From Desulfamplus sp. (GTDB taxonomy: Bacteria; Desulfobacterota; Desulfobacteria; Desulfobacterales; Desulfobacteraceae): 35,924 nt of DNA. Positions 8,417 through 17,353 of this stretch are shown here, one piece after another. The notes under the pieces were generated by a model, which did no database searches, was not told the origin of the DNA, and worked only from the letters and a program-made list of their open reading frames with translations. The translations under genes and the position numbers were made by a program. Where the stretch lies: contig JADGBC010000017.1 of the NCBI GenBank assembly GCA_015231705.1, positions 1-35,924 on the forward strand, read 5' to 3'. Position 1 is the stretch's first letter. Every line of letters starts with the position of its first letter.

Positions 8417-11400
8417 ATGAAAAAAATATCCGATTCCCCCTGCTCTAATAAAAGGTGGCTAAATAACTGCAGCAAGCTGATAAACATCTGTTGCAGGAAA
8501 ATTTTAATTGTATTCTCATTTTTTTTCATTTTCTCTTCTTGTTTTATGATTATTGAGACTAACTGTGCAGCTCAAGAGTATGCAGGCCAGCTTGTTTTTT
8601 CAAAAGGCTCTGTTCTGTTATCGCTTGATAAAGGCAAATCATGGTCGCCAGTAACTCCATCAATGAAATTTCCTGAAGGGTCATATATAAAAGTTGAATC
8701 TGGAGGAGAAGCCGGCCTGATGCTAAATGACAGGTCTCAGATACGTCTTGCTCCTGGCTCTGTTCTCTATCTTAAAAAAACAGGTTCTGCTCCTGAAGAG
8801 GAGGTAGATAAACCAGGTCTTCTTGAGCTTTTTTCAGGCAAACTCTGGTTCAGAAACAAACGCAAAGGCTCAAAGCCCGTATTTGAAACACCTGTCATTT
8901 CAGCAAGTATCAGAGGAACAGAGATGGCTATGGCTGTTGCAGACGATGGAACAGCCGATATCACGGTGCTTGAAGGTCAGGTTAGGTGTGCCAACACCTT
9001 TGGCGAGACCATTATTGCCAGAGGCCAGGCTGTAACAGCAAAAAGAGGACAAGCACCTGTAGTAACAAAACTGATAAAGCCTGAGAAGAGCGTTCAATGG
9101 CTTCTTTTAACTCCTGATATAATAGGGCCGACTGATGTTGCCATAGTCAGCTCTGATGATCTAAATGGTATAAGGTTTGCAAAAAAGGCTATGGAGCTTC
9201 TTTCTCAGGGAGAAGATGGGGCTCTCAAAACCGCACAGAACGCTGTTAAACTTGCACCGCAAAGAGCATCAACCCATGTTGCACTGGCAACAGTATTGCA
9301 ATCAAAAGGAAGATTTGAAGAAGCACTGAAGGAGGCAGAAAAGGCCTGCTATCTTGACCCTCTTTCTGTGCCAGCTCTAATAAGAACTGTCGAGCTTCTT
9401 CTTGGACTTGACAAAGTTGAACAGGCTGAAAATAGGCTCTCTTCCTTTAAAGAAACTGAGATAAGAGTTGATATGCTCAAGGGATATATTGCCCTTATAA
9501 AACTTGATTCTCAACAAGCAGAATTTTTTTTCAAAAAAGCAATTGAGCAAAAACAAGACCTTGCATCTGCCTATCTGGGGCTTGGACTTGCTCTATATCA
9601 TCAGAAAAATACTGCCAAAGGGCTTGAAAATATGGAAAAGGCCTGTCTGCTCGAACCTCTTGCTGCATATCCTCATACATACCTTGCAAAAGCCCAATAT
9701 CATCTTGGAGAGCGATACGAGGCTGAAATTGAGCTAAAGCGTGCCGCAATTCTCGATCCTTATGACCCGACTCCCCACATGTATCTATCTACCATCTTGA
9801 CCGATACCTACAGGCCAGGAGAGGGAATCAATGCCCTGGAAAAATCAATAACTCTCAATGACAACCGTTTGATGACCCGCTCTCGCTATCTGCTTGATCA
9901 GGACAGAGCCTCAAGAAACATCTCCCTTGCATGGGCACTTTCAATAATGGGTTTGCATGATTGGGCTGAGGCCAAGGGTAATCAGGCTGTTTGGGATGAT
10001 GAGTCAAACAGCAGTGCCTATCTGTTCAGGGCATCCAGAGCACAGGTGCTTGGTCAGTTTAACGCGGATACAATCGGTGACATGAAGCGGGCAGAACTTT
10101 TAAAACCTGTCAATGCCAATACCTACACAAGTTACTACGATTATCAAAATCTCCTTGAGACTCCTGAAATCAAAGGAAGTATTACGTTAAATGGCGGCAC
10201 TGACAAAACCGGATATGGAGCGATCAGTTTAAGAGGAGGAAATACAACGGCAGCATTCGATGGTGTCGGTGTCCATAGTACCACTGACGGACCTTTTGAC
10301 GGTACAGGAAGATCTTTTTCTCAGGGCAAGGCAAGTGTCAAGACAGAGGTTGCTTCAGGACATGAAATTATAGCAGAGACAAGGGCTCAGAAAGGCAACA
10401 GAGAAGATCTGGCTCCATTGCAAAATGGCCGTCTTGAAGCGGAAGATATTGATATAGATTATGATCAGATAGCAGGATCTCTTGGTTACCACTGGCATCA
10501 GGGAGCTGGACGGGATTTGATGGTCTTGTTGCAGTCTCAAAAGTACGACAGCGATATAATTCGGCTAAGTGATAAATATCAGCCTGTCATTGACACAACT
10601 CAGTATAGAAGAACAAAAGTTATGACTGACAGTGAAATTATGAGGGCTGAGATGGTTCAGCTTGTCAGATTTGACAATGAATTTTTCAGAAATCACGGGT
10701 TTTCTGCAGGCATATCAGCATCAAAAGAAGAGTCTTTACAGGAGTTAGAAACAAAAACGTATTATGAACCTCCGTTTCCCGATGCACACAATTCTGTTAA
10801 CTCCAGGGTATATCCTCCTGACAAAAAAGAGACACGTCTTTTTACAAGGGATATCTGGTCAATATCAGATAAATTCAAACTTGATCTGGGTTTGGGATGG
10901 TGTAATCTTGAAAACATAGTGATTAACGATAAAAGAAAACCGGAAAAAAAAGCTACGTGGCTGCCTCATGCGGGTTTTATGTGGCAGCTATCCTCATTTG
11001 ACACAATCAGAGGCGGATACTTTAGAGAATCAGAGCCATACGCTTTAAGCGGTGTTCTGCAACCGGTTGAAATGGCTGGTTTCTCAAAGGTTTTCGGTTC
11101 CCGGACAGGAACATTGACAGACTTCTATGGTGCCGGATGGGACAGACAATGGTCTTCACAGTTTTTTACAAGGGCAGAGATATATCTAAAAGAGAGAGAA
11201 TTTTCAGATCCCTTTGTACCATATGCCGGTGACTTTGAAACTGTTACAGAGCGAACGGGAATCTCATGGAGAGAGGAGTCACAAAATGTTGCCAGACTCA
11301 CATTTGAATATTTGATGACAGACCGTACGGCAATGGCTCTTACATATCAGTTGACAGACCACAATACAGAAAGCGGCCCGGATAGAAACCGTATAGACAA

Positions 11401-11695
11401 CGATTTTGGTGCAACCTTTACATGGGTGCATCCAACTGGCCTGAGATTGCAAAACACATGGTGGTATATGCATCAGGATGAAAAGAGCGGTTATGCAAAT
11501 CCTGTTGATGAAGATTTTATTATAGCATCTCTTTCTGTTGAAAAATCATTTTGGGACAAACGGTTACTGCTTGTGGCCAAATGGGAAAATATCTTTGATG
11601 AAAAATACACATATCTTATGTCTGACATAACTGAAAGCACACAGCTTCCATGGCAGGGTTCTTTTGCAAGCATAGGGTTACAGTGGAATTTTTAA
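8417..11695 (+). CDS. FecR-domain / TPR / outer-membrane beta-barrel protein
   Basis: This is a 1092-residue envelope protein of unusual build. The start at 8417 is set by GGAG (8407-8410) six bases upstream. An N-terminal basic stretch and hydrophobic core (about residues 29-46, ILIVFSFFFIFSSCFMII) end at CAAQ, giving a long signal peptide. Residues about 57-220 look like a FecR domain (SVLLSLDKGKSWSPV, FETPVISASIRGTEMAMAV, TVLEGQVRC). About 248-565 is a set of TPR-like helical repeats (KGRFEEALKEAEKACYLDP and similar units). About 581-1092 is beta-barrel-like, with alternating aromatic strands, WENIFDEKYTYLM as in TonB-receptor barrels, and a terminal Phe (LQWNF) as needed for BAM-dependent insertion. 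No TonB box or plug domain is evident. TPR plus barrel is known from exopolysaccharide exporters such as PgaA and BcsC; the FecR domain is an addition. It is followed by a large secreted protein, so it may export, anchor or sense that partner. Function is unproven. Confidence 0.8.
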   Translation: MKKISDSPCSNKRWLNNCSKLINICCRKILIVFSFFFIFSSCFMIIETNCAAQEYAGQLVFSKGSVLLSLDKGKSWSPVTPSMKFPEGSYIKVESGGEAGLMLNDRSQIRLAPGSVLYLKKTGSAPEEEVDKPGLLELFSGKLWFRNKRKGSKPVFETPVISASIRGTEMAMAVADDGTADITVLEGQVRCANTFGETIIARGQAVTAKRGQAPVVTKLIKPEKSVQWLLLTPDIIGPTDVAIVSSDDLNGIRFAKKAMELLSQGEDGALKTAQNAVKLAPQRASTHVALATVLQSKGRFEEALKEAEKACYLDPLSVPALIRTVELLLGLDKVEQAENRLSSFKETEIRVDMLKGYIALIKLDSQQAEFFFKKAIEQKQDLASAYLGLGLALYHQKNTAKGLENMEKACLLEPLAAYPHTYLAKAQYHLGERYEAEIELKRAAILDPYDPTPHMYLSTILTDTYRPGEGINALEKSITLNDNRLMTRSRYLLDQDRASRNISLAWALSIMGLHDWAEAKGNQAVWDDESNSSAYLFRASRAQVLGQFNADTIGDMKRAELLKPVNANTYTSYYDYQNLLETPEIKGSITLNGGTDKTGYGAISLRGGNTTAAFDGVGVHSTTDGPFDGTGRSFSQGKASVKTEVASGHEIIAETRAQKGNREDLAPLQNGRLEAEDIDIDYDQIAGSLGYHWHQGAGRDLMVLLQSQKYDSDIIRLSDKYQPVIDTTQYRRTKVMTDSEIMRAEMVQLVRFDNEFFRNHGFSAGISASKEESLQELETKTYYEPPFPDAHNSVNSRVYPPDKKETRLFTRDIWSISDKFKLDLGLGWCNLENIVINDKRKPEKKATWLPHAGFMWQLSSFDTIRGGYFRESEPYALSGVLQPVEMAGFSKVFGSRTGTLTDFYGAGWDRQWSSQFFTRAEIYLKEREFSDPFVPYAGDFETVTERTGISWREESQNVARLTFEYLMTDRTAMALTYQLTDHNTESGPDRNRIDNDFGATFTWVHPTGLRLQNTWWYMHQDEKSGYANPVDEDFIIASLSVEKSFWDKRLLLVAKWENIFDEKYTYLMSDITESTQLPWQGSFASIGLQWNF

Positions 11696-11734
11696 TACCG
11701 TTTAAAGGCACAAAAACACCAATAGCGTCTTAAT

Positions 11735-11811
11735 GAAGCTCCCCGCCACAAACGACGGGATATCTTCACAACATTACAACGCCCCAAGGGGCGGGTATGA
11801 ACCCGAGCTTC
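11735..11811. repeat. Nested GC-rich inverted-repeat element between the two surface genes
   Basis: GAAGCTC (11735-11741) pairs with GAGCTTC (11805-11811). Inside it CCCGCC (11742-11747) can pair with GGCGGG (11790-11795), and GCCCC-AA-GGGGC (11781-11792) and GGGT-ATGA-ACCC (11793-11804) form alternative hairpins. The element is far more GC-rich than its surroundings and resembles REP-like or IS200/IS605-derived palindromic units. It has no T-run. It could reduce expression of the downstream gene relative to the upstream one, or be a mobile-element relic. Confidence 0.6.
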
Positions 11812-11850
11812 TCAATCAAAAAAACAATAGTTTTATAATTAGGGGGAAAT

Positions 11851-14800
11851 ATGCCTCACATTACTTATCGTCTTAACTGGTTCATTGTTTTTATTTTACT
11901 CGCCTTTGCCCAGCCCGCATTTTCCCTTATGGATCCGCATATGCAAAGCTCAGTCCCTGACACAGGGCAGACATGGGACTACACAAAAACGTTTGGCGAA
12001 GATTCTGATTACAATTTTAATCCTATGTCATTCACCAAGATGGATGCTGCCGGAAATGATCTGCCTGACAACGCAGCACAGTGGGCAATGGTAAGGGACA
12101 ATGTAACCGGACTTATCTGGGAAGCAAAACAAGCCAAGGACTATACACCCGATTACAGCAATATTCATGATTCTGATAATACCTACACATGGTATGATCC
12201 AAATCCTGACACTAATGGAGGAGTAGCAGGAATAGACGGGGGTGAGATTAACCCGGACACGCTTGATTTTATCAACGCCTTGAATACAGAAAGGTTTGGC
12301 GGATTTACAGACTGGAGAATGCCGACAAAGCAGGAACTTAACTCTATAGTGAACTTTGGTAATTATGATTATTATCCAGCTTCTAATTATTATCCAGCTA
12401 TTAATTTAGACTATTTTAAAAACACCATGGAAGGCTATTACTGGACAGCCACTACTTTTGCAGAACAACCTGATATTGCATGGAAAGTTGATTTTTACAT
12501 AGGTGCTGACAACTTTCACTCCAAATCGGACAAAGGTGGCACTTATCATGTCCGTGCGGTTCGTGGCGGGCAGTCAAGGTTATCCGGCAGTTTTATTGTT
12601 AACGGAGATGGAACGGTTACTGACACCAATACCGGCCTGATGTGGCAGCAGGAAGGATCAAAAGGGTACATGGATTGGGAAGGAGCCATTGCATATGCTG
12701 AAGGCCTTTCCCTGGTACGCTATCTTGATTGGAGATTGCCGACAATCAAGGAGCTTCTCTCTATTGCTAAAACAGATAAATATTTCCCTGCAATTAATAC
12801 CGACGTGTTTCATGGAAATCAGGATTACGGCTACTGGTCAGCAACTACGAATGCTTATGTTGATGTTGATGATAATACTAAACTTATTACTGATCGTGCG
12901 TGGGGAGTAAATTTTATTGATTATGGACATGTGGTTCAAAGCAGCAAGATTGACAGTGGTGCCTATGTTCGTTGCGTGAGACAATCGGAAGCGGTTACTT
13001 CATTGAGCAGCATTGCATTTACTTCAAATAGATTCACAGCAGGCGAGTTAGATGGTAAGACCAGCATAACATTACGTCGTGCGGGCAGAGATCTATCCAA
13101 TGAAATTTCCGTGGAGTTGACCACATATGGCGGAACTGCTCTTGCCGGTTCAGATTTTTCTCTTCCAGTAATAAAAACAGTGAAATGGCTGGCCGGGGAG
13201 AGTGGAGAGAAAACCTTCATTGTACAGATCCTTAATGACAAGATTAATGAAGCCAACGAGACTGTACACCTTTACCTTGCAAATCCAACAGGCGGGGCTT
13301 CTATTGGTGCCCCTGCAAGTGCGGTACTGTCCATTATTGATGACGATGAAAACAAGCCAGGAACCTTCTCTTTTACTCAAGACAACTATACTGTCAACGA
13401 AGCACGCGGCTATATATCTGTGCCAGTCCGCCGCAGCCAGGGGAGTGCCGGTGCTGTTTCTGTCAAATATTTTCTTAAACCAGCCGAATCCACAGCCTCA
13501 GTAGGCAGTGATTTTAATTTTCCCTCAGAGCTACCTGTTCTTACCTGGGAAGATGGAGATATTGAGGATAAGAGTATTGAGATCAAAATCATAAACGACC
13601 GTATCGTGGAAAAAGAAGCATTTTTTACATTGGGTTTATTAATAAACTCTCCAGCCAATGGTGCAGCACTTGGATTCTATCCCGTAACTACAATCACTAT
13701 CGTGGATAATGATCTTGCTGACATCAAAGAGGTTATAGATCTAAAAGAGACCATTGACAATGTTGCAACAGAAGAGGCGGCAGCAGATGTAACTGACCAG
13801 CTTGATGGTGATATTGATTTTATCAAGGAGAGCATACCCGAAGATACCTCCGTGCCTCCTTCAGATGAGCTTGTAAATGCTATCAATACCACAATCGAAA
13901 ACACCGGAGAGATCATAAGGATCTCGAACGAAGAGCTCAAAGAGGGAAGACTCAGTCTGCCTCAGGCACTGAAAACCCTTGCTCTGCTTGATGATGCTAT
14001 TGACCTTGGAGCGGGTGTTTCCAAAGCAAATGGAGCTGTCAGCGTTCAAAAGGTTGCTGGAGGTATAAAATTTGTTGAGGATATTGTAGTTGAAGCAATA
14101 GGAAAAGGTGCGACACAGGAGCAGATACAAGAGACCTCGGGACGTATTGACAATATGCTTGACAATATGCCTGATATCATACGTACCGATCTTAAAACAG
14201 TCGATGTTATTGAGCTTCTTGAGCCTCTTAAAACGCTTACAGGTGCAGGCATAAAATCTGCGGTCAAGGGTGGAAACCACCCTGTTAATACTGTCGATTC
14301 CCTGGGTGGTGTTGTTGTCAACGGGCTGAGCCGTGCCATTGATGCTGGTAAAACCGGCGTTGTTTCCAATACCGGCAAAATCATGGAGAGTGCAGGCGGA
14401 ATTGTTAAATATGCTGTAGGTGCTTTAAGTCAGCTAAAGGCGACAAACCCTGGCTCTTCGGTACTTAAAAATATTGACGAAACATTGGATCAACTCCAGA
14501 TTGAGCTGGGTAAGATGGTTGACCAGACAGCTTCAAACATAAAAGGAAGGCCGGTGCTTGATAAAAGTGTGCCTCTATCTGCAAGCAGATCAGCCTCAAC
14601 AACCAGAAGTGGTGAAAATAACACTGAAAATACTGAATGCACAAATAGCGATGGCACTCCCTGTATAGATGATTTTGAAGAACTAATGGATGAAGTCTCG
14701 GGCATGACAGCACCTATGATCAGGATGAAATCCGTTCTTACCACAGAGCTATCCGGTAAAATGCAGACCTTAAGCAATGAAACAATGAAAAATATCCTGC

Positions 14801-16005
14801 CTGGTTTCATTTCAGGCACAACAACAAGATCAACCACAAGGAGTGACAGCGGCAGCAGCGACAGTGACATTCAGAAACTCATGAACGAGTATCCCCAGTT
14901 GTTAAATGAGGTGATTCAAATTGCATCTGTAGATTTGACTTCCGGGATGCTTATCACTTCAGAGTATATCAGCAAGGTTCTTGAGAATAACAGTTCATTG
15001 ACTTCTCAGGAAAAAGAGAGACTGATTAAAGGCTTGCCCGAGCTGCCAGCTTTTGATCAGGATATTGTCAAGTCTAATGCATCAACAGCCTTGTCTCTTG
15101 AGGATCTTTTAACAAAAGAGCTTCAGGTGCTGCTGAAAGATATGCCGGGTATCAGTGTTGAAATAAGATCTGCAGGCAGCATTCCTCTTATGATAGCAAT
15201 TAAAGGTTTGTCACCAGGACTGCAACTACCTCTATATATTCAGGATGCCCGCGTGGTCTCATCTGATATTCCCACCGGATTTTATAGCCTTCCGGAAGGG
15301 ACAATTATTTTTGTCAGCAACGGTATTGCCGGAACAATAACGCCTGCCCCTCTGGATGCTGTCAACACTCTATTGTCTGCCGATGCACTGCTAAAGGCAA
15401 AGAATATTGACTCTCTTTTCAGCAATGGCATATCAAGCATTTCTGATGCAAATATTAATAACTCCGGAAATCTTAATCTTGAATTCAATGACGGCAGCAG
15501 GTTTTCAGGTGCTTTTGACTATGTTTCAGTAAAAGAGAGTGAAGGAAATTTTGATGCAGGTACATCAAGTTTTGAACTTCATGGAACAGACCCTGCAACT
15601 GAAGCCTATTCAGTACTTGTAATATATAATGATGGCTCAACTCAACAGATTGCACCATCCCTTTCAGCTCTTGACCAGTTGATATTGATACTGGATCAAT
15701 TGGCTGCGGGAAGCTATGCTATTGACAGGGCAACCGGTATTCTTACAATCTTCGGCACTATGCGGTTCAAGCCGAGCTACCTGATTGAAGTCGCTACAGA
15801 AAGCGAGAAGGGGTGGTTTGTCAATAACTCTTCAAATTATGGCTTTGTTGGCGACATATTAGGCATTGCGTGGGAAACAAGCGATTATAATGGCGATGGT
15901 GTCGAGGATTTAAAGATGTGGACGTTGGTTCTTGAGCAGGTTGATGGAACAACTGAGGCGGTAGAGGTGATTTACAAGCAGATAATTTATACAGTTGTTC
16001 AATAA
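11851..16005 (+). CDS. Large secreted protein with two DUF1566 (Lcl-like) and two Calx-beta domains
   Basis: This 1384-residue protein starts at an ATG with a strong AGGGGG ribosome binding site and a clear signal peptide (WFIVFILLAFAQPAFS). Two DUF1566/Lcl-C-like domains follow at about residues 83-237 and 246-378. Each has the family signatures TGLIW or TGLMW, DWRMPT or DWRLPT with a following KEL/QEL, Y-WTATT or YWSATT, and VRAVRGG or VRCVRQ. Two Calx-beta domains lie at about 386-497 and 505-620, ending in IIDDDE- and IVDND-type acidic calcium-binding motifs. From 630 to about 1050 the chain is mainly helical with Ser/Thr/Arg-rich linkers (SRSASTTRSGENN; SGTTTRSTTRSDSGS). The last 300 residues look beta-rich and include DYNGDGVED, a calcium-loop-like motif near the C-terminus. 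No LPXTG, PEP-CTERM or autotransporter barrel is visible. It is probably an extracellular calcium-dependent adhesin-like protein served by the upstream barrel protein; that link is inferred from adjacency. Confidence 0.8.
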   Translation: MPHITYRLNWFIVFILLAFAQPAFSLMDPHMQSSVPDTGQTWDYTKTFGEDSDYNFNPMSFTKMDAAGNDLPDNAAQWAMVRDNVTGLIWEAKQAKDYTPDYSNIHDSDNTYTWYDPNPDTNGGVAGIDGGEINPDTLDFINALNTERFGGFTDWRMPTKQELNSIVNFGNYDYYPASNYYPAINLDYFKNTMEGYYWTATTFAEQPDIAWKVDFYIGADNFHSKSDKGGTYHVRAVRGGQSRLSGSFIVNGDGTVTDTNTGLMWQQEGSKGYMDWEGAIAYAEGLSLVRYLDWRLPTIKELLSIAKTDKYFPAINTDVFHGNQDYGYWSATTNAYVDVDDNTKLITDRAWGVNFIDYGHVVQSSKIDSGAYVRCVRQSEAVTSLSSIAFTSNRFTAGELDGKTSITLRRAGRDLSNEISVELTTYGGTALAGSDFSLPVIKTVKWLAGESGEKTFIVQILNDKINEANETVHLYLANPTGGASIGAPASAVLSIIDDDENKPGTFSFTQDNYTVNEARGYISVPVRRSQGSAGAVSVKYFLKPAESTASVGSDFNFPSELPVLTWEDGDIEDKSIEIKIINDRIVEKEAFFTLGLLINSPANGAALGFYPVTTITIVDNDLADIKEVIDLKETIDNVATEEAAADVTDQLDGDIDFIKESIPEDTSVPPSDELVNAINTTIENTGEIIRISNEELKEGRLSLPQALKTLALLDDAIDLGAGVSKANGAVSVQKVAGGIKFVEDIVVEAIGKGATQEQIQETSGRIDNMLDNMPDIIRTDLKTVDVIELLEPLKTLTGAGIKSAVKGGNHPVNTVDSLGGVVVNGLSRAIDAGKTGVVSNTGKIMESAGGIVKYAVGALSQLKATNPGSSVLKNIDETLDQLQIELGKMVDQTASNIKGRPVLDKSVPLSASRSASTTRSGENNTENTECTNSDGTPCIDDFEELMDEVSGMTAPMIRMKSVLTTELSGKMQTLSNETMKNILPGFISGTTTRSTTRSDSGSSDSDIQKLMNEYPQLLNEVIQIASVDLTSGMLITSEYISKVLENNSSLTSQEKERLIKGLPELPAFDQDIVKSNASTALSLEDLLTKELQVLLKDMPGISVEIRSAGSIPLMIAIKGLSPGLQLPLYIQDARVVSSDIPTGFYSLPEGTIIFVSNGIAGTITPAPLDAVNTLLSADALLKAKNIDSLFSNGISSISDANINNSGNLNLEFNDGSRFSGAFDYVSVKESEGNFDAGTSSFELHGTDPATEAYSVLVIYNDGSTQQIAPSLSALDQLILILDQLAAGSYAIDRATGILTIFGTMRFKPSYLIEVATESEKGWFVNNSSNYGFVGDILGIAWETSDYNGDGVEDLKMWTLVLEQVDGTTEAVEVIYKQIIYTVVQ

Positions 16006-16012
16006 CACAATC

Positions 16013-16063
16013 TTTTATCCTCGCTCATTAAAAAGAAGACGGGCGAGGATAAAAACGTTTTTT
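16013..16063 (+). terminator. Strong rho-independent terminator (perfect 12-bp stem)
   Basis: TTTTATCCTCGC (16013-16024) and GCGAGGATAAAA (16043-16054) pair perfectly across an 18-base loop, and a six-T run follows at 16058-16063. It lies eight bases past the stop of the large secreted protein. The A/T ends also let it work for hisG from the other side, so it is probably bidirectional. Confidence 0.85.
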
Positions 16064-16078
16064 CAGGTTTAGCTACAC

Positions 16079-16954
16079 TCAAATAACCTTGTTCAGAGGA
16101 TACTCAATGATCCCTTCTGCACCAGCTCTGATAAGTTCAGGAATAAGATCTCTTACAACATTGGTGTCAACAATCGTCTCAATGGCAAACCAGTCAGATT
16201 GATACAGCGGAGCCACTGTAGGGCCGTTCAGACTTGGCAGCAGTGCGATAACGCTGCCCATCTTTGCTTCTGGAACATTCATTTTAAGCCCCACAAGGCG
16301 GTCAGCAACAAGAGCACTCTGGAGAAGCAGTGCTATCTGCTCTATTTTCTTTCTCTTTGCCGGATCCTGCCATGCTGTTTTATTGGCAATAAGCTGGGTG
16401 TTGGTCTGCATGATCTCATGAATCACCTTGAGGTTATGGGCACGGATAGTGCTCTCTGTTTCGGTGATTTCGACAATTGCGTCAGCAAGACCGGAGACAA
16501 TCTTTGCCTCTGTTGCCCCCCAGGAGAATTTAACATTGACTTTTATGTTTCTCTCTTCAAAATATCTCTTTGTAAATTTGACAATCTCGGTGGAAATTGT
16601 TTTACCTTCAAGATCTTCAAGCCGGTTCATGGGAGAGTCGCCTGCAACTGCAAGCACCCATCTGGCAGGTCTTGCACTCACTTTTGAGTAGATAAGGTCA
16701 GAAACTACGTGTACCTCTGACTCATGTTCTGCGATCCAGTCCTTTCCTGTAAGGCCCGCATCTATTATACCGCTCTCCACGTTAATGGACATCTCCTGAG
16801 CCCGGCAGAGAGCACATTCAATATCATCATCGTTAATGTCAGGAAAATAGCTTCTTCCATTAACGTTTATTTTCCATCCGGATCTCCTGAACAGAGCAAC
16901 GGTGGCATCCTGAAGACTTCCTTTTGGAATACCGAGTTTGAGTAGTTTTTTCAT
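16079..16954 (-). CDS. hisG: ATP phosphoribosyltransferase, long form
   Basis: It catalyses the first committed step of histidine synthesis, joining ATP and PRPP to N1-(5-phosphoribosyl)-ATP. The N-terminus LGIPKGSLQDATVALFRRSG and the motifs GIIDAGLTGKDWI and GATEAKIVSGLADAIVEITE (near residues 62-74 and 146-165) are characteristic. With 291 residues and a C-terminal extension of about 75 residues (from VPEAKMGSVIALLPSLNGPT) it is the long, self-regulated form, which is inhibited by histidine through an ACT-like domain and does not need HisZ. AAGGA six bases before the ATG supports the start. It lies 18 bases downstream of hisI, almost certainly in the same transcript. The other his genes are not in the window. 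Confidence 0.95.
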   Translation of the reverse strand: MKKLLKLGIPKGSLQDATVALFRRSGWKINVNGRSYFPDINDDDIECALCRAQEMSINVESGIIDAGLTGKDWIAEHESEVHVVSDLIYSKVSARPARWVLAVAGDSPMNRLEDLEGKTISTEIVKFTKRYFEERNIKVNVKFSWGATEAKIVSGLADAIVEITETESTIRAHNLKVIHEIMQTNTQLIANKTAWQDPAKRKKIEQIALLLQSALVADRLVGLKMNVPEAKMGSVIALLPSLNGPTVAPLYQSDWFAIETIVDTNVVRDLIPELIRAGAEGIIEYPLNKVI

Positions 16955-16972
16955 ATAAGTTCCTTAATATTT

Positions 16973-17353
16973 TTATTGGGCATAGACAGCTTTGGGATCA
17001 AATACTCTTTTTTCAACAATGCTTATCGTAGCATCTGAGTTAACCTTTCTAAAAAAACAGCTTTTATAACCCATATGACAGGCAGCATTGCCAATCTGCT
17101 CCACTTTCAGAAGAATTGTATCCTCATCACAGTCAATTCGGATCTCCTTTATAACCTGGAGATTACCTGAGGTCTCTCCTTTTTTCCACAGCTCTTTTCT
17201 GGATCTGCTGTAATATGTTGCCATCCCTGAATTCAATGTCTCGTTCCACGCATCCTCATTCATATAGGCAAGCATCAGCACCTCTCCGGTAGCATGATCC
17301 TGGGCAATTGCGGGTAAAAGCCCTCCAGTTTTTGCAAAGTCAGGTTTTATCAT
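16973..17353 (-). CDS. hisI: Phosphoribosyl-AMP cyclohydrolase
   Basis: It opens the purine ring of phosphoribosyl-AMP, the third step of histidine synthesis. The 126-residue size is that of a stand-alone HisI without the HisE pyrophosphohydrolase domain. Family motifs are [32 protein letters not shown], the metal-binding [13 protein letters not shown] and the late cysteine/histidine set [13 protein letters not shown], which ligands zinc. AAAGGA lies about eleven bases before the ATG. It is the first gene of a hisI-hisG unit. Its leader contains a hairpin at 17397-17417 that might affect expression. Confidence 0.95.
   Translation of the reverse strand: MIKPDFAKTGGLLPAIAQDHATGEVLMLAYMNEDAWNETLNSGMATYYSRSRKELWKKGETSGNLQVIKEIRIDCDEDTILLKVEQIGNAACHMGYKSCFFRKVNSDATISIVEKRVFDPKAVYAQ

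Noticed and set aside
13861-14384. Minus-strand frames under the large secreted protein gene
   Set aside because: They are shadows of a long coding frame with a clear signal peptide, domains and ribosome binding site on the plus strand.
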